From positions 9,798,501-9,862,500 of the forward strand of contig OX419761.1 of NCBI GenBank assembly GCA_948567375.1: a stretch of 64,000 nt of DNA, written 5' to 3'. Source of the stretch: Lunularia cruciata (taxonomy: Eukaryota > Streptophyta > Marchantiopsida > Lunulariales > Lunulariaceae). Each line of letters starts with the position of its first letter. The first letter of the stretch is position 1. The translations under genes and the position numbers were made by a program. Of the stretch, positions 20,431 through 31,431 are shown in pieces. A model generated the notes under the pieces. The model saw only the letters and a list, made by a program, of their open reading frames with translations. It was not told the origin of the DNA and made no database searches.

Positions 20431-21311
20431 CAGTCCCTTTTGTAGCGTCACACTTCCTACAGAAGGTGACACTAATTGCCTCTCTTGCTTCATCTCCCAA
20501 TACTAACTTCCAATCCAACTTAGCCATTGAGCCCGATTTCCTCTCTTCCCCATAACTTTGGGGCATTCCTCATAATTACTGGCAGCTATCTCCGCCATGA
20601 TGCCTAGAAAACTAACATTACAATTCCATACCAAGAATGTGATCCAAAGTCTATTCAAGACTTTGATCCTAGCTATGACATCTAATTGTCAAATTGTGAA
20701 ACTCCTTATTGCAAGTGCATTCTTAGTCTTCTTTGCCATGATTTGCTCACTAGTTCCTCAACACTTGAAAATTATCCCATCTCTTGGACATGACACTCTA
20801 AACCCTTCTGGACTTCAGAAAATTTCACTCTCAATTGGCTTCTTGAAGCACATTATTGCAGGATGACTACTCAAAGGAATAGGGTATCTATCTACTTGAC
20901 ATGTTTGATTTCCGTCTATGCAATTGCAATTTTATAGTACCTCAAAGTGCAGTCATTCTTTAGTTGGTTTCAAAATCAACTCCCACTTCTTTTGCATGTT
21001 GGTCTCCTATCACTATCAAGGTATTTTTCTCTTGCCTCTGCCGTTTCTTGAAGAGTATGTTTTGGACTGGCCTGACACATAGAGAGGTGGTTATGTCATC
21101 TTTGTATCAGCCTTTGCTTCTTGTTTCAAAGACACCCCTCTTTGGATTTGTCTCTTTGTAACCCCATTTGAGTACTTCTGGTTCTCAACGCAAGGTCAAC
21201 TTCTTTGGGTTTACTCCAAAGACACCTAAGTCCATTCTTTTTTTTGTAATTTGGATTCCTCAATACACTTCTTCTTCAATACTTGTCAAAATGAAAAATG
21301 TGGGTACCACA
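20431..21311 (-). repeat. L LTR fragment L3: LTR start, leader and ORF N-terminus
   Basis: Starts at 21311 (minus) with TGTGGTACCCACATTTTTCA and runs through the L leader into the first coding block: MAKLDWKLVLGDEAREAISV, TFCRKCDATKGTVEIQNLFF. It breaks off at about 20430. The leader matches those at 61284-61847 and 53050-53614, not the S leader, so this is L type. Confidence 0.8.
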
Positions 21312-21745
21312 TTCCAACAATGGCATTATTCTCTATAGTTTGTTCTTCCTTCACAAGGAACATTGGTAGTTGCCGTATTGGTTTTTTTGGACTCTAGCAA
21401 GATGTCCCTGCCTCTACATTGTTGGTATCCTTGACAAAATTGTCCATTAGGCAAGTTCATTTTGAATAACATTTTGTACCATAGTGTCAAGTTTCTCCAT
21501 GGTTAGGAGCCAATTTGGGAGATGGCTCCTTGGTTGGGGTGTTTGTTTTTGTGGTCAACACTTTACTTTATCTATTTTGTGGTCTTTCTTCCATGATGAC
21601 ATGTGGAGGAGATGATTGTGATTTATTGCTCATGAAGTTATCTTCTTGGGTGATGAAATACAAGTAAAGGAATCACTGCTCTACAACTTCACATTTTGCT
21701 ATCATTTTCATTCTCATCCACCACCTTTCATACCTAAGGTGGAGC
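21312..21745. other. Unassigned interval
   Basis: No recognisable domain on either strand. Lies between the start of L3 and the 5' LTR of G-Ty3 copy 2. It may be the sequence into which both inserted. Confidence 0.4.
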
Positions 21746-22420
21746 TATAACACCCATTTGTGCATGTATGTGCTATTCTGATATTTAGTTTGGTATTACA
21801 AGTACTTGAGAGATATTATTTATAAAGATAAAGGGTAGTTCTACATTATTTATGATTAGCTAAAGTTAGCCATAGCTAAGATAGAGGAGACTTTACTTTA
21901 GAGGAAGTGGAAAAGATGAGCATCACTATTTTGGATTCTAGTGTGTTGACTTGGTATTATTCCTAGGTGTTTGGCTTTGAGGAGAGAGTTGAGAACTCTT
22001 GGACCCACAACCTTTTTGTTTTGGATTCTTTTATAGTCCAAGGACAACCCATGTGAATGAATCCTTGACTTAGTGGTTGGGTCAAGATAAGAACACATGC
22101 TTAGGAGAAAATTCCCATAAGTATAGATATTCCTTTAACTGTTTGACTTTTAGCCTAGATTACTTGAGTTACTCCAGTAATTAGTAACTTTGGTGTGTAA
22201 CTATTTCAGAACTATATAAAGTAGGGATGAGGAGGTACTCAAGATGCTTTCATTTGCAACTCTCTGTCTCTCATTGAGCTCTCAAGTAAGCAATGAGTCT
22301 TGGAGTGTTAGCCTTGGAGGAGTATGATGGAGTTGCGGTTCTTTCCCTTCTTAGTCCATGATGGCGCTACTATAATAGCCATCACAGTTTCATCTTGAGT
22401 GAGAGACAGGCTGGCTCACA
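21746..22420 (+). repeat. 5' LTR of G-Ty3 copy 2
   Basis: 675 bp, starts TATAACACCC (TG changed to TA) and ends GGCTCACA. It is followed directly by the PBS, leader, zinc-knuckle ORF and gag on the plus strand, mirroring copy 1. A TATA-like run (TTTATAAAGATAAAGG) lies at about 21815. Confidence 0.9.
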
Positions 22421-22424
22421 TTTT

Positions 22425-22443
22425 TGGTTCCATTGTCAAGACT
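22425..22443 (+). other. Primer binding site, G-Ty3 copy 2
   Basis: TTTTTGGTTCCATTGTCAAG follows the LTR end by a few bases. Same position and nearly the same sequence as in copy 1; it is best explained as a decayed tRNA-Asp type site. Confidence 0.55.
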
Positions 22444-23290
22444 TCTCTAAAAGGCAAGATAATGTTCCGTGTATAATTCTATGTTAGACAGAAGGAGGCT
22501 ATGAGAGCTCACTTGGAGAGAACATTAGGAGAAGAGAGCTGAACTTATGTTAGAGAACTAATACCCATTTGTGTATCTTGTAGTTCATTATGATATCTTT
22601 GAGCTCATATTGTACTTTGTGTACACATTAGAGGGTTTGGAGAGATTGTGTGAGGTGGATTGCAGATTTTAGGAGATTACGGTGATTTTGGGCAAAATCT
22701 CAAGTTTGATGTCTGGATTTTAAATTTCTACACATGATAGCTTGGGTTATTCTTCAGTTAGCACACTTGAAATTATTGTGAGAGCTATAACACGCACTAA
22801 GCTAGAATTTTTGAAAGTTGATAGGGTAAATTGCTTATGAAATTTCATGCTCTTTGGAAATTTGTATAGAGTCTGGCATTTTTTCATTTCTCAAGGGATT
22901 TTTATGAAAATTTTCAAGAAAATTAAGTGCATTCTATCCTAACTTTTGGCTTAAGCATTAGAGAGAGATCATTTTCGTGCAGGGAGTTATGAGTTTTTAA
23001 AGTGAGGGGGGTTGGTTTTCAAACCAAATCTAAAATGTGTGCTTAATAGAAAGGTGCCTAGGCCAATTGCTGAATGAATAGATCTGGAATTTTTCAAGGA
23101 GGGACACCTTGGGGTTTTGAACAAGTATGAAAAATTTTAGAGGAGTCTAATATACAAGTTGAGATATTTGAGTGACATTATGAGGAGGATCAATTAAGCA
23201 GACTTGAGATGTAATGCATGAGGAGTGTGAGAGCAACAAAAAGAATGTTTGGGTGTTTAGACTCATCTTGGGAACATGATGAGGTCATAA
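22444..23290 (+). other. 5' leader of G-Ty3 copy 2
   Basis: Non-coding leader colinear with 9391-10273 (minus). No reading frame of note. Confidence 0.75.
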
Positions 23291-23750
23291 AGAGTGTAAT
23301 TGAGGCTATGCAAGGTTCTCCAAGGGTTTGAGGTGATTGTAGGGGTGGATTTGAGGAAAATAAAGTTTAAAATAGAATTTGAAGAGAGTGTTGAGAGGAT
23401 CCAAAAATATACCACTTGGAGGAAAGAGTAATTCTAAATATTTTTTGTGGAGAGAAGGGCCATAAGGCAAGTTTTTGTTGATTGACCTTTGAGAGCAAGA
23501 GATTGAGGAAAAGGAGAGATTTTCTTGACTTGGGATTTCATATTGGACCTTGTTCACCAAGATTGGAAGGGAGGAGACCTCAGACCAAGGAGTTGTGTGA
23601 GGTTTTTAGAGTGGAAGGACCTCTAAAAGGACATGAGTGTAATGGAGTAAAAGTGCTTTTGGAGAATTTGGTAAAGGATCTTGGAGAGAGTCTTAGTAGA
23701 GCTACATAAATACCACCACCTTCATCAACTAATTCTCAAGATTAGTGATG
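23291..23750 (+). pseudogene. Leader ORF with one zinc-knuckle module, G-Ty3 copy 2
   Basis: Homologue of the repeated leader ORF of copy 1, with a single module. The frame at 23430-23709 reads CGEKGHKASFC, then TFESKRLRKRRDFLDLG and KELCEVFRVEG, KGHECNGVKVLLENLVKDLG. It sits about 270 bp before gag, as in copy 1. Presence in two diverged copies indicates that it belongs to the element. Function is not known; the CCHC pattern suggests nucleic-acid binding. Confidence 0.6.
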
Positions 23751-23977
23751 TACATAATCTTTTAACTTATGGATAAACTATCCATGACGGTTTGATTAAT
23801 GTGCACTCTAGGATTTGATATTGCTTTAGAAATCTTGGAGTAACCTGAAAATTTTGGTTCCTTAAGGTGGATTAATCTCAAATGGTGTTAGTCATGTACA
23901 TACTCTATTAGTTATAGAGTGAGAGAAAAGAAAAGAAAAAATATTGAGAGAAAATAGAAAGATAGTGACGGGCTAAG

Positions 23978-25325
23978 ATGGGGAAACTTCAAGTTTTATT
24001 TGACAAGGATGGAGAAGATGTGGAGGTCTTCATGAGACTCTTCAAGAGAGCCTGCATAGGAAACAATGAGATGAGGAAGAATGAGTGGGTCTCATTATTA
24101 CCAGACTTCTTTGAGGATGCAACACTTATATGGTATGAATCAAAATAACAAAAGGAGGAGAGGAGAGATGGAGAAGAAGAGTCTTAGGAGATTTTGACTT
24201 CAACATCCATTGAGAACTTTCTTCTAGATGAGATATTGATAAGTGAGGTTACCTTCCTCAAACAAGGAGATAGAGAGTGTAAAAGACCGTGAGCAAGGAG
24301 AGAATTAGGAGAATAGAAGATCACATTGGGACACTTGAGTGTAGGAAGCTCAAAATGCCTAACATAAGCTTTGGCTTAGGTATTTATAAAGAACATACAA
24401 GAGCCAAGAAGCTTCTCAACAAGCTTCCTTCTAGAAGCCACCTATTTGGCGTGTAAGCTAAGCTAATTAGGAGCTTTTAGAAGCTACTTACTTGGAGTGC
24501 AAGCTAAGCTAGTTGGGAAGCTTCCCAACTACTTCTAAATATTCTAGGCTGATTTGGCCTATTTTCTACTTTGCTAGCCCTTAATTACTTTATTGCAAAA
24601 CTCCATATTGTTACATAGAGAAAGTGAGAATCTATGTAGAAAGAGCGGAGAAGCTAGAGTCTAGATTTTGCATAGTGTTGAGGAAGGGAGGGGGGATGAT
24701 GTGGAGACTACTATGATTGGAATAGGAGCGATGCTCACCAAGAATTTTGTGAGAAGGTTGAGACCACAGATTAGAAGCATGGTGAGATATGAGAAACCTT
24801 CTTCCAAAGTTGAAGCTATGAAGATTGCAATTCATATATGAAAGAGAGTTTGGAAGTAGAGGAGAGTGATTTGGTGGTGAAGGAGGTTGTGCATCCTCCT
24901 CAAGGCTACAAGTATGGTGGAACTTCTGATACTTTGGTGGTTGCACCACAAGTAGTAGTTGCTCTTGTTCTTGCACCTCCACCAAAAGATCCACTTCAAG
25001 TCATCATAGAACAACTTGTGGATCTCAAAATCAATGTGGTGCAACTATGGAAGAAGAGAGAGGTGGATCAGAATGTGGGGAGAGGGCTTAGGAGTTATGG
25101 AAACTATCTATTTCAATGATAGAAATTCTTTTGGTTGCGGAGGAAGAGATCACATCTAAAGGAGTTGTCTAAATTCTACTTACCATGGAGGAAGGGGTTA
25201 TGAGGGAGCCAATAGAGGGAAAGAGTGAGGTAGTGAAACCCAAATGGCTCCAAATCCTAACAAAGGTAAAGGGATAGCATCCATAGATGTGATTAAGAGC
25301 AAGTATGAGAAGGGGGAGTGCTCAA
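23978..25325 (+). pseudogene. Gag, G-Ty3 copy 2 (interrupted and truncated)
   Basis: Starts MGKLQVLFDKDGEDVEVFM at 23978 and continues through NEWVSLLPDFFEDATLIW. It is interrupted by a 338 bp LTR-like insert (24278-24615), then resumes with LTKNFVRRLRPQIRSMVRYE and YKYGGTSDTLV. The zinc-knuckle region at about 25120-25170 is frame-broken. Similarity to copy 1 stops at about 25325, so protease and pol are missing. Confidence 0.85.
24278..24615 (+). repeat. 338 bp solo LTR-like insert in gag of G-Ty3 copy 2
   Basis: Starts TGTAAAAGACC and ends ATTGTTACA, absent from the equivalent site of copy 1. Flanks are GAGAG (left) and TAGAG (right), a 5 bp duplication with one mismatch. A TATA-like TATTTATAAAG is at about 24380. 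The middle has several short direct and inverted repeats around AAGCTT/AAGCTAAGCTA. No coding capacity. Size and ends suit a solo LTR; orientation is assumed. Confidence 0.75.
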
Positions 25326-26412
25326 ACTTAGACTTTGTATCATAGAACCAAGTTGTAAAAGGTTACTGGTGACAATGGAGAACCAAGTTCCTTAATCTTA
25401 ATACTTTGCAAGGGTGGAAAGTCACTGTAACTAGTGTGTGAGGTTTGAACTTGAGCATCAAACTATGAAATTCACTATAAAATTTAAGATGATAATGAGG
25501 TAACTGAAGGAGATTGAGTGGTACCTAGACCACCTACCACTCAATCTCCTACAATTGAGATAAGGCACACCTCATTGTAAAAGGGAGACCATTGTGAAGC
25601 TCTTTGAGTGATGGAACATGATAGACCAGCTTGTGAGGAGGGGCAATCTTAGGAGGGAATGTTGGCTAGCTTGATTGATAAGAGACATATGTGGTTGATG
25701 CATGAGTGGTAGTTTGTGCTTATTGGGATGGCTTACTTATTGTGTTGTAAAATGTTAATTCCACTTGAAGCACTTTGTCAATTGGACCAATTGATGAGGA
25801 AGTGAAATTGCATTGTGCAATAACTCTTATATGAAATGTGGATTATGGTCAATTATGGGAATACTTTGAGTAATGGGAGACCATGTGGAGTTCTTTGAGT
25901 GATGGGATAGGGTAGACCAGCTTGTGAGGAGGGGCCATCCTAGGAGGGCAATGTTGGTCAGGCTTTATTGATGAGGGACATATGTGGTTGATGCATGAGT
26001 GGTAGTTTGTGCTTAATGGGATGGCTTGCTTATCATGCTATAAATGGTTGGTTCCACTTGAAATCCACTTGGTTCCACTTGAAATCAATTTGACCAATTT
26101 GTGAGGAAGTGAAATTGAATTGTGCAATAACTCTTGTATGAATTATGGATTCTGATCAATTATGGGAATACTTTATAGGAAAAATATCTTATAGGAATGT
26201 TGAAGAGTCAATATGAGATAGATCTTCCATGGGAGTGTAAAAGTGTAAGTACAAGACATATCTTCAAAATTATGGGATTCTATTTATGGGAGTGCCAGAA
26301 AAGGCAATTCACATCAAGACTAAGCTCTCTATGAATACAAATGCAAATGAGTTATACCTTATCTTGTTGGAAGCATCTTCTCTAGAGATTTCCATGAACA
26401 CAAAGATCATGG
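25326..26412. repeat. Unassigned interval with a 292 bp tandem duplication and a hairpin
   Basis: No coding domain. Two direct copies of a ~292 bp unit start at about 25583 and 25875. Landmarks in both are GACCAGCTTGTGAGGAGGGG, GTGGTTGATGCATGAGTGGT and GAAGTGAAATTG. The copies differ by substitutions and small indels. Just before them, 25508-25522 and 25536-25550 form a perfect 15 bp inverted repeat (AGGAGATTGAGTGGT) with a 13-base loop. Confidence 0.75.
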
Positions 26413-27082
26413 AAAACTATGACAACTTGGCAAATATGACTTTTCTGGTAATCAGGTAAGTAAAGTTTGTTCCCACAAAGATACAATTCAGAATTGGTCA
26501 AATACAAAGCAAAGTAACAATCTCAGTTCTTCTTGGTTGTGTCTTTAATCTCTTAGGTAGAAACCATACCCAAAAAGTGTAACAAGCACTGACTCGCAGT
26601 CTAGTCACAACAATTAGTCACCCATAATCACAACTTCATCAAATCTTTCCTAACAATCAAGATGATTCAATCTCTCATGAAAATGACACTTCACTGCAAA
26701 ACAACTTTGCCTTAGAATTTGCATTCCATCCCTCCACTGAAAGCACAACTTCCTTGATCAAAAGTGCTTCACACCAACATTACACTGCACTCACAAATGT
26801 AGAATGCTACAAACACTACAATTCTTCTCAGATCTGTCAAGGCGTTGCTCCGATTGCTCTTCACTCAAGATCAAACACACAGGATGAAGATCAAGGCTAT
26901 GGAATCCAACATCTAACAAGCACATTGACTTGCACTTCAGAATTCTCCAAACACTTACAAACACACACTCAATGTTGATACTCAGAATCAAGCTCAAGCG
27001 ACGACCACTGCTTCACAACAATTTGCTTTATCTATTCTCAGAAATTATGAGCAATAAACAACATATGACTACGAATGCCACC

Positions 27083-27090
27083 TTTAAATA
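27083..27090 (-). promoter_or_regulatory. Probable TATA box of L LTR L4
   Basis: Minus strand TATTTAAAGGTGGCATTC, about 220 bp beyond the end of the coiled-coil ORF and 665 bp before the LTR end. The same motif is found at the same place in the other L and S copies. Confidence 0.5.
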
Positions 27091-27312
27091 GGCAGAGCAC
27101 TTCAGTAATTATCTAACAACTATACCATTCTACAACAACATTTCTAACATACAGATCCGAAATGATACCTCTTCAATATGTCTACCTCTTCAAATATCAA
27201 ATCTGTTACTACTCCAATCCAATGTCTACCTCTTCCTTGGCTTCCAATCCCAAAGTAACCTCACATAATACTCTTTCCTCAGGTTTCACAACTACTAATT
27301 CTTCCACCAATT

Positions 27313-28390
27313 CTAACACTCCTTTCTAATTCCTTTCATAGGTAAAGTTTCTAATTCTCTATCTCCTAACCCACTCTTCTCTAATATCTCCAATGGTAAC
27401 TCCAAAGATATTTGTACTCCTATGTCATCTACTTTGGGCTTCACTCTTACATCCTTCTGAAGTTTATCTATCTTCAACTTTACTAAATTGAATCTGATCA
27501 TGATATTGTCTTCCACTTCCAATATCTTCCTATCTACATGAGTTCTGAGACTAATCAGCAAGGCATTCAAGTCTTTATCCTTTGCATTTTTCCTCCTCGT
27601 CTCCTACACCAACAACTTCAACTCGTGCAATCGTGTTTCTTCAATTCTCACACTGGCTTCTATACTCAACATTGCATTCATCTTTGTGATGATCTCCTTC
27701 AATGGCTCGAGTCTCATCTTTCTCTCACGTTCTTGATCTGCCAGCCAATCTTCTCTATACATTGCTAGTTCTGCCTCAAATTTGGCTTTCATAGTCTCCT
27801 TCTCCTTCTCTTTTTGAACAATCTTCTCTTCCAGACTACAAAGTATCTCCCTTAATTGTTCTTCTTCTCTATATCTCACTGTCAACTCTCTTTGGTAGAG
27901 CTGCTTCTTCTCTTCTACATTCTCCATCACTCTATCAAGCTCTTGCTCTTTCTCTACTACTCTTGCCATAGCATGGATGATTTCTAATCTTAAATCAGCA
28001 AACTGTTGTTTCAAGATTTCATACTTAGCTATTTGTCTTTCTCTCGCTATGACATTCTGCTCTAGCACTTGCTCTTTACTTCCCACTTCTTTCTTTAAGT
28101 TTTCAATTACTTGTTTCTATACTACTGCATCTACTCGTGGTACTTCCCTCTCCTCCTCACTTTGGATTATACTCTCCTTCAACTCCAAGTTCTCTTCCTC
28201 TAATCTTGCTGACACTTGCAACACAATCTTCACCTCTGGACACTTTGATTGCATCTTTTTCTTCTTCTGGTCCAACTTTGTTAACAACGGGCACTCAACC
28301 TTCCACAGATACTCTACTCCTTCACTCTGATTTACCTTGACTTGTGGGCTTTTCTCCTTCTTTGCTTCTTATTTGCTTGATACTCTTCTT
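27313..28390 (-). pseudogene. L-LTR coiled-coil ORF, copy L4
   Basis: One frame of about 360 codons with three stops; 27604-28086 is open for 160 codons. Composition is dominated by Glu, Lys, Leu, Gln and Arg with heptad-like patterns (ARLEEENLELKESIIQSEEE, REEEQLREILCSLEEKIVQK). Near the C-terminus are RLHELKLLV and LLISLRTHVDRKILEVEDN, shared by all copies, then SLELPLEILEKSG. This copy is clearly diverged from the plus-strand copies (39672-40320, 11673-12690), yet aligns with them without large gaps over its length. A long coiled coil is expected. It lies about 350 bp downstream of the conserved-domain ORF in another frame. Confidence 0.72.
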
Positions 28391-28741
28391 CTCAACCGCA
28401 ATTGCCATATTGGGATAGATTCTTTGCTCCTTGAACTTCCACTCTCTACTTCTCTCCTCCTACTTGGTCCTGCCTCACACATTACTTTTCTTCTAGAGCA
28501 AACACATCGCTGAATGATCACCCTCTTCTCCTCCTTTGCTGGAACTTCATCTTTGGATTATCTTCTTCTATCTCCTACTTTCCCTCTTCTCCCTTTGGAA
28601 CCGGCTACATCTCCACTCCATCTTCATTGTCATTTCTTTCTTCCCTACTCTGCAACATGAATTTGGGTTCTTCCTCTCTTTCCGAGTCTTCTGACTTGTA
28701 CTCAGCTTCCCCTTCTGATTCTTTGTCTGACAATGTGATTA

Positions 28742-29764
28742 CTACCAAGTCCTTCCTTTGGTCTTCCAAGGTCTCATTGCCACTCCTTCTTCTTCTTCTT
28801 GTCGACTCCTCTTCTTTGACTTTGGAGTATTCACCTTCAACTGCATGCTATGCCTCGTCTGCGTGTAGTACTTGTCATTGCTTCTAATCTGTAGAATGTA
28901 GTGTTGCTCCTCCGTATCAACATCTCTTCTCAAATTGGGATGGAAGTGCAACACCATCTTGTGTCTCTCTGCTGCATTTAACAAATTTAATCCCAAGTAG
29001 AAGTGAGCTACAAATGGCACAATGTAATGCATAGGTAACCTATCCCGCAAGTTCCACACCATTTGTCTTGTATGCTAAAGAAAGCACTTTGTGCAATCAA
29101 TTGGCTCCCCTACAAACATCTTATGGAAGAACACTTCTTGATGTTTCATCACATAAGTAGTTTGCTTTGGCTTGAAGATAGCCATCATTGCCCCTATGAT
29201 GCTTCTCCTCATAGGGTTAGGGTACTTGTAGCTCTCAACTTTGTAGCCATTCTTTATGCGCTTTGAAGAAAAGGCGTCTCTCACTTCTTAGATTTCTTCA
29301 GCTACTTCTCCTTTCTCCAAGAATGTGGCTCCTTGCTCTTCACCCACCTCTCTTCCGAGTACCAACCTCCAATCTGACTCTGTCCAACAAGCTGAATTTC
29401 CTCTCTTACCTTCTTCCTTGGGTCCATTGAGACATTTACTCTCAATGATCTTGGTCATGAAACCTAGAAAACTAAGGTCCCAATTCCATGCCAAGAATGT
29501 GATCCAAAGTCTTCTCAAGACTTTGATTCTTGCGATCACATCTAATCTCCAAATTGCATGATTTCTCATTGTGAATTCTGAGTTCATCTTCCCACCTCCC
29601 ATCTTACTCTCTTCCACTCTGGGTTGGTGGCGACTCTTCCGACTAATTCTCGGACTAACTCTCCTATCTTCGTCTTGACACACCAGCGCATCTCTTACTA
29701 CACTTCCTTTCCTAAAATCTTCCTCAAGAAAAATCCTTAATGGTGATGGAAAATTGCTTGTCAT
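28742..29764 (-). pseudogene. L-LTR conserved-domain ORF, copy L4 (most complete)
   Basis: One frame of about 340 codons with only two stop codons (near 29286 and 29073). The N-terminal block is basic, then AIWRLDVIARIKVLRRLWIT, WNWDLSF, an ESDWRLVLGREVGEEQGATF motif, NGYKVESYKYPNPMRRSIIG, MAIFKPKQTTYV, EVFFHKMF, HYIVPFVAHFYLGLNLL and VLHFHPNLRRDV. The C-terminal tail is basic and Ser/Lys-rich. The same order is seen at 61848-62670, 20431-20570, 36957-37300 and 10989-11408. I recognise no catalytic or gag, protease or RT signature. The start was placed at the first Met of the frame and may be wrong. It could be a DNA-binding or structural protein of the element; that is speculation. Confidence 0.7.
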
Positions 29765-30289
29765 CTCTTTGTCTCTATCCCAAATCTAAGAGTTGCACGC
29801 TTCCTCCATCTTTCTTCACTTTGAGTTTCAACCAAGAAATCACACCTCCTTCATGCTCCTGTCATTGTCAATTTTCCTCTGCTCATAGGCTTGCCATTTT
29901 TGGTATGCGGTACCTTCTTGAAAGTCCAATCCCAAAGGAAATTTGTTACATTGTCCTCGCATTGGGTTGAGCACACCCAAGCCAAAGTCTCCTTACTTTG
30001 GGTTGAATGTTGACAGGGCCAACCCGAGTACTTTGTCTTTTGACATGAAGTCACTTTACCTTGGATTACAACCCAAAGACACCATTCTTTGCCTTCTGAT
30101 GTCGTACATGCGCAATATGACTTCTTCTGTACACTTCTTCTTCAAAAATAAGAAAACAAACAAAAATGTGGGTACCACAGAAACAAAGCTCTAGAAAAGA
30201 AGTTATACTTACATGAAGTTTGGGACAAACTTGTCTTAAGAGATTGAGTATGCAATTGGTTGCAAGAATGGCGACAAGATTACGGGACT

Positions 30290-31060
30290 CCACTTTGGGA
30301 ATGGCTCTTGTGGGATATTAAGAGAATGGATCCCACTTGTGGAATTCTATGAGGTGATCAAATTGTGTGCTTTTAGTTATGGCTTTTTCTTAACACCTAT
30401 TTTGCAAGTAAGTAGCACATAAAACCACCTCAACCCAATAGTGCTTGGTCAAATTTGCTTCATAGAGCATACACCATGCAACATCATATAATGTATAGTT
30501 TTAATGCTCAACAACTCTATTTTGCTATGGTGTGTAGGCAATGGTGAGGTGCCACTGAATGCCATGACTTAGAAGATATATAGCAAACTCATGTGCTAGA
30601 TACTTTCCTCCTTGATCAAAGCAAAGAGTCTTGAGTTTTTGTCTAGTTTGGATTTTTGTCCATATATGGTATTTTTTGAAAGCATCAAAGAGATCATTCT
30701 TTTGATGTAAGAGTTGGATTGTTGTATAATAATAATAGTCTTTAATAAATGTAACAAAACACTTAAATTAGGTGAAGGTGGAAGTAGATATGCAACCACT
30801 GAGATTGTTGTATATGAGTTTCAAAGTACAAATAGCACAAAATGTGGCTTGTTGTAGAAATCTAGTTTTGTGGTTTTTTACCATGTAAATAGGAAGCACA
30901 CATGTGTAATGGTATGTGGTAAATATTAAGGCCATCCACCATGCTTGGGAATGTTATCTCTTTAAGTTGGCTTTGGAACATATGACCTAAATATCTATGC
31001 CACAAATGAGCCATCTTGCCTAGATGTGATAAATGCACTTGTTTCATTTTATTTTTTAAA
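30290..31060 (-). pseudogene. Ty1/copia integrase fragment
   Basis: Decayed copia-type integrase. On the minus strand, the pre-integrase zinc region HLWHRYLGHMFQSQLKEI is followed by the core with LCFDQGGKYLAHEFAIYL (second catalytic Asp), LSHGIQWHLTIAYTP and NRVVEH (catalytic Glu), then LYEANLTKHYWVEVVLCATY. Spacing follows the copia pattern. Stops and frame changes are frequent. Gag, RT and LTRs are not visible next to it. Confidence 0.85.
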
Positions 31061-31426
31061 TTATAAGACTTTGGTATGCATGTAAATTAGTGACACATTT
31101 GATAGGATATAATGCATGTGGAGGTTTATCGTGACATGTTGGGATAGGTTTGAGTCAATTGTGGTAATGTAATACAAGCAGCTAGACATATTATCTAGAG
31201 GTGAAAATTGGCAGGGTAACATCTATAAGTATGTTGTGTACAATGGGCTGGGTAGATCACATAGAAGTTTCACCAAAAGAGTACTTCTACTAATAGAGCA
31301 AAAGCCAAAAATAGCCTAAAAACTTGAAAGTCAATTTTGGAGGCCTAAATGGATGAATTAGACCTTAAAAATAAAAAGGTTCTTTCCCGTAGGAGACAAG
31401 GCTTGCCTTCACCCCCTATGATTTGT
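31061..31426. other. Unassigned interval between copia fragment and S3
   Basis: AT-rich, no domain recognised on either strand. It may be upstream copia sequence that has decayed beyond recognition, or the left flank of the Ty3 element at 33330. Confidence 0.35.
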
Positions 31427-31431
31427 CTCAT

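Larger units (their letters stand above)
26418..30179 (-). repeat. Complete L-type LTR (L4, 3.76 kb), probably solo
   Basis: On the minus strand it starts TGTGGTACCCACATTTTTGT at 30179 and ends CAAGTTGTCATA at 26418. The flanks are AAAAC (26413-26417) and GAAAC (30180-30184), a 5 bp target duplication with one transition. This is the only uninterrupted L LTR in the window, so it defines the unit: leader (30179-29765), conserved-domain ORF, linker, coiled-coil ORF, TATA box at 27083-27090, and about 0.66 kb to the end. No PBS or gag follows it, so it is probably a solo LTR. Confidence 0.85.

Noticed and set aside
29063-29266. Plus-strand ORFs within L4 (27977-28330, 29063-29266, 29325-29561)
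   Set aside because: Antisense of the two conserved minus-strand ORF blocks.
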